Shown here piece after piece: positions 28,078 to 35,008 of a DNA stretch of 64,000 bases. Source of the DNA: Arthrobacter cheniae. GTDB taxonomy: Bacteria; Actinomycetota; Actinomycetes; Actinomycetales; Micrococcaceae. Position 1 is the first letter of the stretch. Each line of letters begins with the position of its first letter. The DNA is taken from NCBI RefSeq assembly GCF_003602275.1, contig NZ_QZVT01000005.1:258895-322894 (forward strand), written 5' to 3'. Made by a program: the position numbers and the translations under genes. The notes under the pieces are model-generated. The model had not been told where the DNA came from and did no database searches. It saw only the letters and a program-made list of their open reading frames with translations.

Positions 28078-28115
28078 GTAACGTCCCGGAAACAACCGCG
28101 ACACCAGCGAGAAAC
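28078..28115 (+). promoter_or_regulatory. GlnR binding site of glnA
   Basis: Four boxes with exact 6-bp gaps: GTAAC (28078-28082), GAAAC (28089-28093), GACAC (28100-28104) and GAAAC (28111-28115). This is the a-b-a-b layout (gTnAC-n6-GaAAC) that GlnR, the actinobacterial nitrogen regulator, binds upstream of glnA. Confidence 0.85.
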
Positions 28116-28130
28116 TGCCCGCTCCTAGAG

Positions 28131-28158
28131 TTGTAACGAGTCGGCGGCAGCGTTATCC
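28131..28158 (+). promoter_or_regulatory. probable glnA promoter
   Basis: TTGTAA (28131-28136) and TTATCC (28153-28158) are 16 bp apart, placed right after the GlnR site as expected for activation. The leader to ATG 28246 is about 80 bases. Confidence 0.5.
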
Positions 28159-28245
28159 TGCCAGAGCTCGTGACTTCCCGTGCGGTGCAGGGACACGCGC
28201 TGGCGCCGCGTTCTATCCCCAGCCATGCGTTAGGAGCATGAATCG

Positions 28246-29670
28246 ATGTTTAAGAATGCGGACGAGGTCCTCAAGTTCATCGCCGATGAAGACATCAGGT
28301 TTGTCGATGTCCGGTTCACCGATCTGCCGGGGGTGCAGCAGCACTTCAATGTTCCTGCCAAGTCGGTCGACGCGGACTTCTTCATTCACGGCCAGCTTTT
28401 CGACGGATCGTCCATCCGCGGGTTCCAGGGCATCGCCGAATCGGACATGCAGCTCATTCCGGACGTGACGACGGCTTTCGTAGATCCGTTCCGCACGGAG
28501 AAGACCCTTGCGCTCAACTTCTCGATCGTGAATCCACGCACCGGTGACCCGTACCACCGCGACCCTCGCAGTGTCGCCGAGCGCGCCGAGGCGTACCTGT
28601 CCTCCACGGGCATTGCGGACACGGCATTCTTCGCACCCGAGGCCGAGTTCTTCATCTTCGACAACGTTCAGTACGAGTCGTCTCCGCAGGGCAGCTTCTA
28701 CAAGGTCGATTCCATCGAGGCGCCCTGGAACTCGGGTCGCGAAGAAGTGGGCGGCAACCTCGGCAACAAGACTCCGTTCAAGGGCGGATACTTCCCCGTG
28801 TCCCCCGTCGACAAGCAGGCAGACCTGCGCGACGCCATCTGCGTCGAGTTGGACAAGGCCGGCCTCGAGGTGGAGCGCTCTCACCATGAGGTGGGCGGCG
28901 CCGGCCAGGCCGAGATCAACTACAAGTTCACGACCATGACGCACGCTGCCGATGACCTGCAGAAGTTCAAGTACATCGTCAAGAACGTGTCCAACGCCTG
29001 GGGCAAGTCGGCTACGTTCATGCCGAAGCCCATCTTCGGCGACAACGGCTCGGGAATGCACTGCCACCAGTCGCTGTGGGCCGATGGACAGCCCCTCTTC
29101 TACGACGAGCGCGGCTACGCCGGGCTGTCCGACATGGCCCGCTGGTACATCGGCGGACTGCTGAAGCACGCCTCGGCCGTCCTCGCTTTCACCAACCCGA
29201 CGGTCAACTCCTACCGCCGCCTGGTCAAGGGCTTCGAGGCACCGGTCAACATGGTCTACTCGCAGGGCAACCGCTCTGCCGGTATCCGTATCCCCATCAC
29301 GGGCTCGAACCCGAAGGCCAAGCGCATCGAGTTCCGCGCGCCGGACCCCTCGTCGAACCCCTACCTGGCCTTCGCCGCACAACTGATGGCAGGCCTCGAC
29401 GGTATCAAGAATCGGATCGAGCCCGCGGAGCCCATCGACAAGGACCTCTATGAGTTGCCTCCCGAGGAATCCAAGGACATCCAGAAGGCTCCCGGTTCCC
29501 TCGAGGAAGCATTGCTGGCCCTCGAAGCGGACAACGAGTTCCTGCAGGCCGGCGACGTCTTCACGCAGGACCTGATCGACACCTGGATCGACTACAAGCG
29601 CGAGATGGAGATCAAGCCCCTCTCGCTCCGCCCGAACCCCTACGAGTTCGAGCTGTACTACGGCGTCTAA
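28246..29670 (+). CDS. glnA: glutamine synthetase type I
   Basis: Makes glutamine from glutamate, ammonia and ATP as a dodecamer. The 474-residue product is full length and has FDGSSIRGF, the ATP/metal site [22 protein letters not shown], the nucleotide-site signature [17 protein letters not shown] and NRSAGIRIP. The adenylylation loop [10 protein letters not shown] carries the tyrosine that GlnE modifies, and glnE lies 5.3 kb downstream. It ends EFELYYGV. Transcription is probably controlled by GlnR. The last codons overlap the presumed left attachment core of a 3.75-kb insertion, so the 3' end may come from the incoming element while still encoding a normal C terminus. Confidence 0.98.
   Translation: MFKNADEVLKFIADEDIRFVDVRFTDLPGVQQHFNVPAKSVDADFFIHGQLFDGSSIRGFQGIAESDMQLIPDVTTAFVDPFRTEKTLALNFSIVNPRTGDPYHRDPRSVAERAEAYLSSTGIADTAFFAPEAEFFIFDNVQYESSPQGSFYKVDSIEAPWNSGREEVGGNLGNKTPFKGGYFPVSPVDKQADLRDAICVELDKAGLEVERSHHEVGGAGQAEINYKFTTMTHAADDLQKFKYIVKNVSNAWGKSATFMPKPIFGDNGSGMHCHQSLWADGQPLFYDERGYAGLSDMARWYIGGLLKHASAVLAFTNPTVNSYRRLVKGFEAPVNMVYSQGNRSAGIRIPITGSNPKAKRIEFRAPDPSSNPYLAFAAQLMAGLDGIKNRIEPAEPIDKDLYELPPEESKDIQKAPGSLEEALLALEADNEFLQAGDVFTQDLIDTWIDYKREMEIKPLSLRPNPYEFELYYGV
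29650..29664 (+). repeat. putative attL core at the glnA 3' end
   Basis: GAGCTGTACTACGGC, within the last codons of glnA, is repeated exactly at 33400-33414. Similarity continues over the stop codon (TCTA) and, more weakly, about 25 bp beyond (ending GAAGCGG). Confidence 0.65.
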
Positions 29671-29696
29671 CTACATGACGCGGCTGAAGCGGGGTT

Positions 29697-29717
29697 AGTC
29701 CGCAGAGAGTCCGCAAG
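29697..29717 (+). repeat. left arm-type direct repeat
   Basis: AGTCCGCA at 29697-29704 and 29708-29715. The whole 21 bp matches 33283-33303 with one mismatch. Resembles integrase arm-type sites; it lies 27 bp after the glnA stop. Confidence 0.65.
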
Positions 29718-29723
29718 ACCTAC

Positions 29724-29753
29724 GGGGCCGGGAGGGAGACACCTCCCGGCCCC
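29724..29753 (+). terminator. terminator after glnA
   Basis: GGGGCCGGGAGG and CCTCCCGGCCCC pair perfectly with a 6-base loop. Confidence 0.85.
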
Positions 29754-30534
29754 GCCTTGCGGCTGGTGAGAAACGTCCACTTGGACGGTCAGACTCAATT
29801 TGGACGCGGGCGGCGTTTTTGATTGGCCTGCAAAGGGGACGCTGTTGCGGCCTACTACCCTCTACGGTGGAAGCCAACCTGTCGGTTGTCGGTGACGACC
29901 CGAAGGTTCGGCGAAGTTGCGCGCTCCAGCCTCAGCCGAGAGGAAATCGCGAGCAACATAAAGCAGCCTTCACGAGCGGACTTCAGCTATTCACGCGATG
30001 TGATCCAGCCGATCAATGGTGCGAAGAACGCATAGGCTCAGCCTAGTGCTCGCCTGCAGTAGGTCTGGCTGTGCTACCTAGGGGTTGAACGGGCCGGATG
30101 TATGAGGCCATCTGGGTAGGCCGCCTGGCTGGTCTCATGGCGTGGTTACAGGTGAAGGACCATCCGGCAGCGCGTGTTCGATGAAGTTACTCGATTGTCC
30201 AGTTGGACCGCGGCCATGTCTTCTTCGCTCTGATATCTCCTCGACGATCGAGCACCTGTTCGCAGCCGCTGAATCAGATAAGGGCGGCATCAGCGTGATG
30301 CACCTGGGCTGCCGGATCGGAACAGGAACCTAGGCGGCTCCAGTTCCAACCAAAGGTGCTCCGCGCGTCCAGAACCTACTACGAGTCATCGCACCTCGAC
30401 CAATCTCCCGGGCGGTGTACTCGCTCACCGGGTCGAGGACCTGAATGAATGCACCTGTAATGCGCGCCGGCCTCCCAAGAATCCCTGACGGCGCCACGAT
30501 GGCTAGAGCGACCGTCTATGTATAGGCAGCCTGA
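29754..30534. other. non-coding or decayed stretch inside the insertion
   Basis: About 780 bp with no gene I can support. Short open frames exist (for example 29823-30035 plus strand) but have no ribosome site or known motif. On the minus strand, a frame of about 52 codons near 30330-30490 reads GRPARITGAFIQVLD and SEYTAREIGRG; this may be a relic of a gene or chance. A 14-bp palindrome containing GTCCACTTGGAC lies near 29775. Confidence 0.4.
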
Positions 30535-32520
30535 TCACCTGCCCAATGTCGCCCGTAGCTTCGCGGTGTACAGGGGGGCGACGGCGTCGTGCCCGGCTTG
30601 CGACAGGTGGACGTTATCCAAGTACTGGGCGTTGGCTGTGCTGGCGAGGCCGGCAACAGAGATGAACGTGACGCCCTGCTTCGCCGCATTGGCTGCCAGA
30701 ACACCGTCTATGTGACGGCGCTGGACGTGGGAGGCATCGTTGCGCGACATGACGCCGTTGATGACGATCTTGCTTTGCGGATACATGAGCTTCAGCTTGG
30801 CCCACAGGGCTGAGCTGTCCGCTATGACCTGTGCGTCGGACCTGCCGGCCGATGCATCGTTTCCGCCCATGGACACCAAGACCAGGCCCGGAGTTCCGCC
30901 CGGGAAACGCACGAGTCCCTGCTGGACTGCCGTCCAGCCTGTCCCACCGGCCGAGGATGTCGGGGTCGAGTAGCCGATGCCTCCGAAGGAGAGGTGTGCT
31001 GCCTGGTCGGTGAAACCCATCGCACGGGCACCCTGCTCGCTCCAGGAGTCACCGTCGAGTTGTGAATCACCGTAGAGCACCACCGATGTGGCAGTGGCTT
31101 TGACATCAGTGAAGGGGTAGACGGGCGGCGCGCCACGAATCTCGGGCTTAGGAAAGCCGGCGGCGGCCCACTGGTTGTAGTTCACTGCGCGATTCAGGAA
31201 GGGACCCGAGTAGTAGATGGTCGGGTTCCCGTAGAGCTGGTAGAACACGTCACCGTTGACCCTGGCTTGCGATCGGGGCGTCGGTTGGCCTTCACCTCGC
31301 CATTCGTTGTAGCTCAGGCCGGACCCTTGTCCGGCTGACAAGCTGGTCATGCGTCCGATGTCGCTTGACCAGCTCAGCTTGACGAAGCCCTGGTCGTAGA
31401 TCGGCTGGAAGGGCTGGAAGCCGGAGCGCTGCCACTCGGCGTAGTTCAGGGCGTGCTTCGTTGCATCAGGGGCTTGCACGAAGATCTCGGACGAAGTTTC
31501 CCACCTGTAGAAGGAGCTGCCGGGGATCCATCCGATGTTCCGCTTGCCCGGAGATCCTGCTGCCCGGAACTGGTTGTAGTTCAGCATGTCCCACTGCCAG
31601 GCATTTTCGCCCCCCGGCCAAAATGTCACTGCATACACCGAGGAGGACCAGGCATAGCCGACATAGTCAGTAGGAGTGCGCGCAGGGCGCTGGAATCCGT
31701 AGACGTCGCGCCACTTCGCGAAATTGAGCGGCACCGGACCCGAGCTGCCGTCCTTGTAAGTCACGAATTCGTAAATTGTTCCGTCATAACTGTTCTTGAA
31801 CAGCGGCCACAGAGTTTCCTGCGGCGCTTCAGAAGCGGTGACGGCCAACGGGGGGACTGCCATCACGTAGCTTTCGCATGCACCGGAGAGGAAGTAGCGA
31901 AGTTGCGCCTGCTCCCTCGAGTCGACGGTGAGACCCCATCGGTACTTCACGCGAACCCACTCCGACACATACTGGCAGCGCGTATCGGCCAGTGATGGCA
32001 ACCACTCATACGGGTCTGAAGCCCCCCTCGATGCATTCAAGCTGCCCATCATGCCGGTCAAGGATGCATCAAGGTCGAGATCGTTGGCGAACCGCTGCCG
32101 TGTACTCGAGTCCCAGGAAGACGCTCCTGAGAACCAGGCTTCCTGCAGCGGCACGAAGTGAACGACGTCGATTTCGACGGGCGTGATCGATGTTCGGCCG
32201 TCCCACGGCGAATACCACTCGCCTGAAGCAATGGTGCATGCGTCTGCCATGACTACCGGTGTCACGGATTCTTCGATGAGTACTTCCTGCCGGGTATCGA
32301 GGCAGTCGCGGTCGTCGTCCAACCAGTGCTCGAAGTAATCCTGGCTATAGGCCGGTCCTCCTTCGGCCCTCAGAACGAGTTCCGAGAGGAGCGCAAGGCC
32401 GTTGAGGGCTTGGCCTTCTACGGCGTCGGCGTGCGAGGGTGCCACTACTCCGGTAAAAGCTGATCCGGTGATCGCAAGGCACGCGAACGCAGACATAGTC
32501 CGCCCTAAGCGATTGTTCAA
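30535..32520 (-). CDS. secreted fusion protein: HNH/DUF1524-like domain, YxxW repeats and SGNH hydrolase
   Basis: A 661-residue exported protein. A signal peptide (NNRLGRT, hydrophobic core, cleavage after SHA) precedes an HNH/DUF1524-like domain (about 35-205: DCLDTRQEVL, VVHFVPLQEAW, SLNASRG, EWLP). About five ~45-residue repeats ending LNYxxWxxxGxPxP follow (245-462). A complete SGNH hydrolase (about 470-661) ends the protein: GDSQ (catalytic Ser), a block II Gly in GGIGYS, GGND and DNVH. The usual DH of the nuclease motif is VH here, so nuclease activity is doubtful. Repeats of this sort may bind the cell wall. I chose TTG 32520 because GGGGGA lies before it; ATG 32574 and ATG 32496 are alternatives. 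The hydrolase probably acts on acylated surface polymers (inference). Confidence 0.85.
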   Translation of the reverse strand: MNNRLGRTMSAFACLAITGSAFTGVVAPSHADAVEGQALNGLALLSELVLRAEGGPAYSQDYFEHWLDDDRDCLDTRQEVLIEESVTPVVMADACTIASGEWYSPWDGRTSITPVEIDVVHFVPLQEAWFSGASSWDSSTRQRFANDLDLDASLTGMMGSLNASRGASDPYEWLPSLADTRCQYVSEWVRVKYRWGLTVDSREQAQLRYFLSGACESYVMAVPPLAVTASEAPQETLWPLFKNSYDGTIYEFVTYKDGSSGPVPLNFAKWRDVYGFQRPARTPTDYVGYAWSSSVYAVTFWPGGENAWQWDMLNYNQFRAAGSPGKRNIGWIPGSSFYRWETSSEIFVQAPDATKHALNYAEWQRSGFQPFQPIYDQGFVKLSWSSDIGRMTSLSAGQGSGLSYNEWRGEGQPTPRSQARVNGDVFYQLYGNPTIYYSGPFLNRAVNYNQWAAAGFPKPEIRGAPPVYPFTDVKATATSVVLYGDSQLDGDSWSEQGARAMGFTDQAAHLSFGGIGYSTPTSSAGGTGWTAVQQGLVRFPGGTPGLVLVSMGGNDASAGRSDAQVIADSSALWAKLKLMYPQSKIVINGVMSRNDASHVQRRHIDGVLAANAAKQGVTFISVAGLASTANAQYLDNVHLSQAGHDAVAPLYTAKLRATLGR

Positions 32521-32968
32521 AGGTGTCCCCCAAAAGAAGCCGTAGCCACAGCTCAAAGATGATGGCCTGAGCATACCGCCGCCGACAACCCTCGACCGTC
32601 ACCTGCCTCATTAAGCGGAAGTTCCGCGAGTACGCCTGGCGTTAGGCATAACAGGGTTCCCTCGCACCATGAATATCCACGAAACGGTCATAGTGCTCCA
32701 TCCACCGCTTATGTTTACACCCGAACCTATAAGGGTGTGCGGTCTCAAGTGCTACATAACGACTCAAGGCCACTGCAACATTCAGCTGTACTGGCTCCCA
32801 AACTGCTCAATCGGATTGTGACCATTCACAGGCGATTCCGTCGCCTTCGCGGTCGACCCTGTAGCGATAACCTGGGCTGCCCGCGGTCCGTGAGCTTGCA
32901 GTTCGCCAACGGTTCTAGTCGACTGACGGAAGCGCGCGAGGTCAGCACGGCGGACACTGCGGCTCTAG
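32521..32968. other. AT-richer non-coding region in the insertion
   Basis: Upstream of the fusion-protein gene and of a small plus-strand ORF. Base composition drops clearly compared with core genes. It should contain divergent promoters, but I cannot assign boxes reliably. No convincing ORF. Confidence 0.45.
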
Positions 32969-33199
32969 ATGGGCTCTTGTCATGTGAAGGCTAGAAGGAA
33001 CTGTGTCACCAGCAACACCCAGGGTTCCGATGTGGTTCAGAACGAGAGGTATGAAAACTACTTTCTGGCCCTCGTTTGGAATGCCAATGAGGGCGCCCAA
33101 CTCCATGCCGAGATAGACGGCACTCTGAGCCGTGAGGACAGTCTGAAGCTTGGAACGGACATTGCTCGGATAGCCGAGCAGATCAACGACCTCAATTAG
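32969..33199 (+). CDS. small hypothetical protein
   Basis: A possible 76-residue protein. Its second half looks like real, soluble protein (ENYFLALVWNANEG, LHAEIDGTLSREDSLKLG, DIARIAEQINDLN), while the first 20 residues do not. GTG 33032 (giving about 55 residues) is an alternative start; neither has a strong ribosome site. It lies just inside the right end of the insertion. I do not recognise the family. Confidence 0.45.
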   Translation: MGSCHVKARRNCVTSNTQGSDVVQNERYENYFLALVWNANEGAQLHAEIDGTLSREDSLKLGTDIARIAEQINDLN

Positions 33200-33282
33200 A
33201 CATCGCGTTCAGCGGACTGTGACCGGTAACTGAGCCGGACGGCCGTCGTTGGTCGTTCGTCGGATAGAACGTAGCGCTGTTC

Positions 33283-33303
33283 AGTCCGCAGAAAGTCCGC
33301 AAG
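33283..33303 (+). repeat. right arm-type direct repeat
   Basis: AGTCCGCA at 33283-33290 and 33294-33301, an 11-bp period identical to the left copy, with one mismatch over 21 bp. It lies 97 bp before the right core. Confidence 0.65.
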
Positions 33304-33387
33304 CGGGCTATTCCAACCAACGTCATACAACGGCTACTTCTGCGTACTGGCGCGGAATCCAATGATCCTCGACCTCTCACAAACACC

Positions 33388-33420
33388 ATGCGCGAGGTTG
33401 AGCTGTACTACGGCTTCTAG
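33388..33420 (+). pseudogene. glnA 3'-end fragment, putative attR
   Basis: Reads MREVELYYGF then stop, in the same frame as the end of glnA (EFELYYGV). The 15-bp core 33400-33414 is identical to 29650-29664. Probably the original chromosomal glnA terminus displaced by the insertion. Confidence 0.6.
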
Positions 33421-33486
33421 CTGCCGCACGGGCCGGAAGCGGTCTGTTCGACAGACTCTCCACAGGAAGTGCTGTGGCTGAACCGA

Positions 33487-33519
33487 AGGCCCCTCCCGGC
33501 ATTGCGACGAGGGGGGCCT
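33487..33519. terminator. hairpin between the glnA fragment and the acyltransferase
   Basis: AGGCCCCTC pairs with GAGGGG-gg-CCT with an imperfect stem. It may be the original glnA terminator, and it also lies past the leftward acyltransferase stop. Confidence 0.55.
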
Positions 33520-33575
33520 CTTGGTTGTGTCGGCACCACTCCTGTCCGCGGAGGGCGGCAAGGGAGCCCTAGCGA

Positions 33576-34583
33576 TCACGTGGCGCGCGGCGTGCCCAGA
33601 AAGATCTGAGAGAGCGGCGTCCGGTTGAGGATCATGGCTACGGACCATGGCAGGACCACCGCTGCGATCAGCACCCAGAAGGGCCGCTCCGTATCGGGGA
33701 TCCCAAGCAACCAGAGAACGTACGTATGGGTCAGCACGACCATCAGGCAACCCGCGGCGAGTCTCGTGGAAACCGTGTGGACCCATCCGGGCAGCCGGGA
33801 GAACACACCCTCGAGGATCAAGAGGAGGCCGAAGCTGATCAGCACCGCAGCGACGATACTGAGGACCGGCGTGCCGAGCTCGCCGTATTTCATGTCCAGT
33901 GGTGCTGACACTCCGGCGAGGACAGGAGCGGCGCCCGCAGCGAGGCACCCTGCACCGAACCGGACAGGCTTCTTCACCCGGCTACGGAAGTGCCGCAGCC
34001 CCTGGCCTGCAAGCATGAAGATGAGCGCGGAGCCCGCGACTCCGATCGACAGCGGCAGCGGTGCGAGGACGTCCCCGAAGAGATGGGTAGTGACGGTGAT
34101 CGCAGCGATGATCGCGACCCGAAGGACAAGGGAAAAACGCTCGAGTGCCCGGAACATGATCGCGGAGAAGAAGAGCGCAGGCATGAACCAGTAAGCGCCG
34201 AACGGCCCCGCGTTGAGGGAGCCGCCGATGAGGGGCAGGGTCACGGCCTCGGGCGTGAACGTGCCACGGTGATTGAGGATGGTGACGTGGACCAGGAGGG
34301 TCGCTACCAACCATGCGAAGTAGGGCGTCATGATGGTCCGGAACCGCTTTTTCGCTTCGCCCGCGACGGCCCCTCGGGCATCCGGTCTCCGGATCTTCCA
34401 GAGGTACCCGGACAGCAGGAAGAACGCAGGGACGTGCCACGTGTAGAGGCCGGCGTCGATGAACGGGCCCGCCCAGACGTGCCCGGTGACGATCCCGACG
34501 ACCGCGACGATGCGGAGGGCGTCGATGGCTCCGGAGCGGGTCGTGGTGTCGGCGTCCGGTGTCGGTGCGGGCAATGACGCCAA
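33576..34583 (-). CDS. acyltransferase-3 family membrane protein
   Basis: A 335-residue membrane protein with about ten hydrophobic segments, of the acyltransferase-3 (OafA/NodX-like) family that O-acetylates surface sugars. The early RIVAVVGIVTGHVW has the family His in segment 1, and WHVPAFFLLSGYLW in segment 2 matches the usual pattern. The start is TTG 34583 with GGAGGA five bases upstream; an ATG at the same place is in another frame. It stands alone between the glnA fragment and glnE, so it was probably also acquired. The adjacent SGNH hydrolase points to a possible joint role in acylating and deacylating a cell-surface polymer. Confidence 0.88.
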   Translation of the reverse strand: MASLPAPTPDADTTTRSGAIDALRIVAVVGIVTGHVWAGPFIDAGLYTWHVPAFFLLSGYLWKIRRPDARGAVAGEAKKRFRTIMTPYFAWLVATLLVHVTILNHRGTFTPEAVTLPLIGGSLNAGPFGAYWFMPALFFSAIMFRALERFSLVLRVAIIAAITVTTHLFGDVLAPLPLSIGVAGSALIFMLAGQGLRHFRSRVKKPVRFGAGCLAAGAAPVLAGVSAPLDMKYGELGTPVLSIVAAVLISFGLLLILEGVFSRLPGWVHTVSTRLAAGCLMVVLTHTYVLWLLGIPDTERPFWVLIAAVVLPWSVAMILNRTPLSQIFLGTPRAT

Positions 34584-35008
34584 TCATTCCTCCGAGGTCG
34601 AATTGGTCAGTATCAAGGGTAGTCGAGGGCTCCTCGACGACTCGAATCACAATGTCGGACTGACCCATGAGCGCATACCTGCTAGCTGGCAGGACTCGTC
34701 AGGTGCTCTCCCTGGCCTGGTCCGCGGGCTCCGGACGAGGCCGCCCTCGTCCTCTCCCCCACACGACGCCGAGGCAAAGCCAGTGTGTAACTAGACCGTC
34801 AGCGAAACGTTCTTGCCGAGGGCAACCCTTCAGCAAGGTTTTTCCTGTCTCGCCAGTCCACGGTCGCGCCTTACCTCCGCTGTGCAAGCACCTTCATGCG
34901 ATCACTCACCCCCGTGCTAGCCGATCGGTTCGCGGCCAGCAACGAATAGGAGGATCCGCCGCGCCAGACGCGGAGGCTGCCTCCCAGGAGCCGTTCACCG
35001 GTGCGGCC
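34584..35008. other. 425-bp gap between acyltransferase and glnE
   Basis: Non-coding as far as I can see. A small inverted repeat GTCGAGG-gct-CCTCGAC lies near 34620-34640. No tRNA or other RNA gene recognised. The acyltransferase promoter should be at its left end. Confidence 0.45.

Larger units (their letters stand above)
29650..33414. mobile_element. integrated element remnant between two copies of the glnA 3' end
   Basis: The interval is bounded by a 15-bp identical core from the glnA 3' end. Just inside each end is a nearly identical 21-bp sequence, in the same orientation, containing AGTCCGCA twice with an 11-bp period. Order is core then repeat on the left and repeat then core on the right, as in attL and attR of tyrosine-integrase elements with arm-type sites. 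It interrupts the conserved glnA-glnE neighbourhood. The AT content is visibly higher in parts (29 of 60 bases are G or C at 32701-32760). No integrase or transposase gene was found, so it is presumably non-autonomous or decayed. Cargo: one secreted fusion protein and one small ORF. Confidence 0.6.

Noticed and set aside
29823-30035. Small plus-strand ORF inside the insertion as a possible integrase relic
   Set aside because: No integrase motif (Arg-His-Arg-Tyr box), no ribosome site; composition is consistent with chance.
29650-33414. The insertion as a transposon with terminal inverted repeats
   Set aside because: The end sequences are direct, not inverted, and no transposase is present; site-specific integration fits better.
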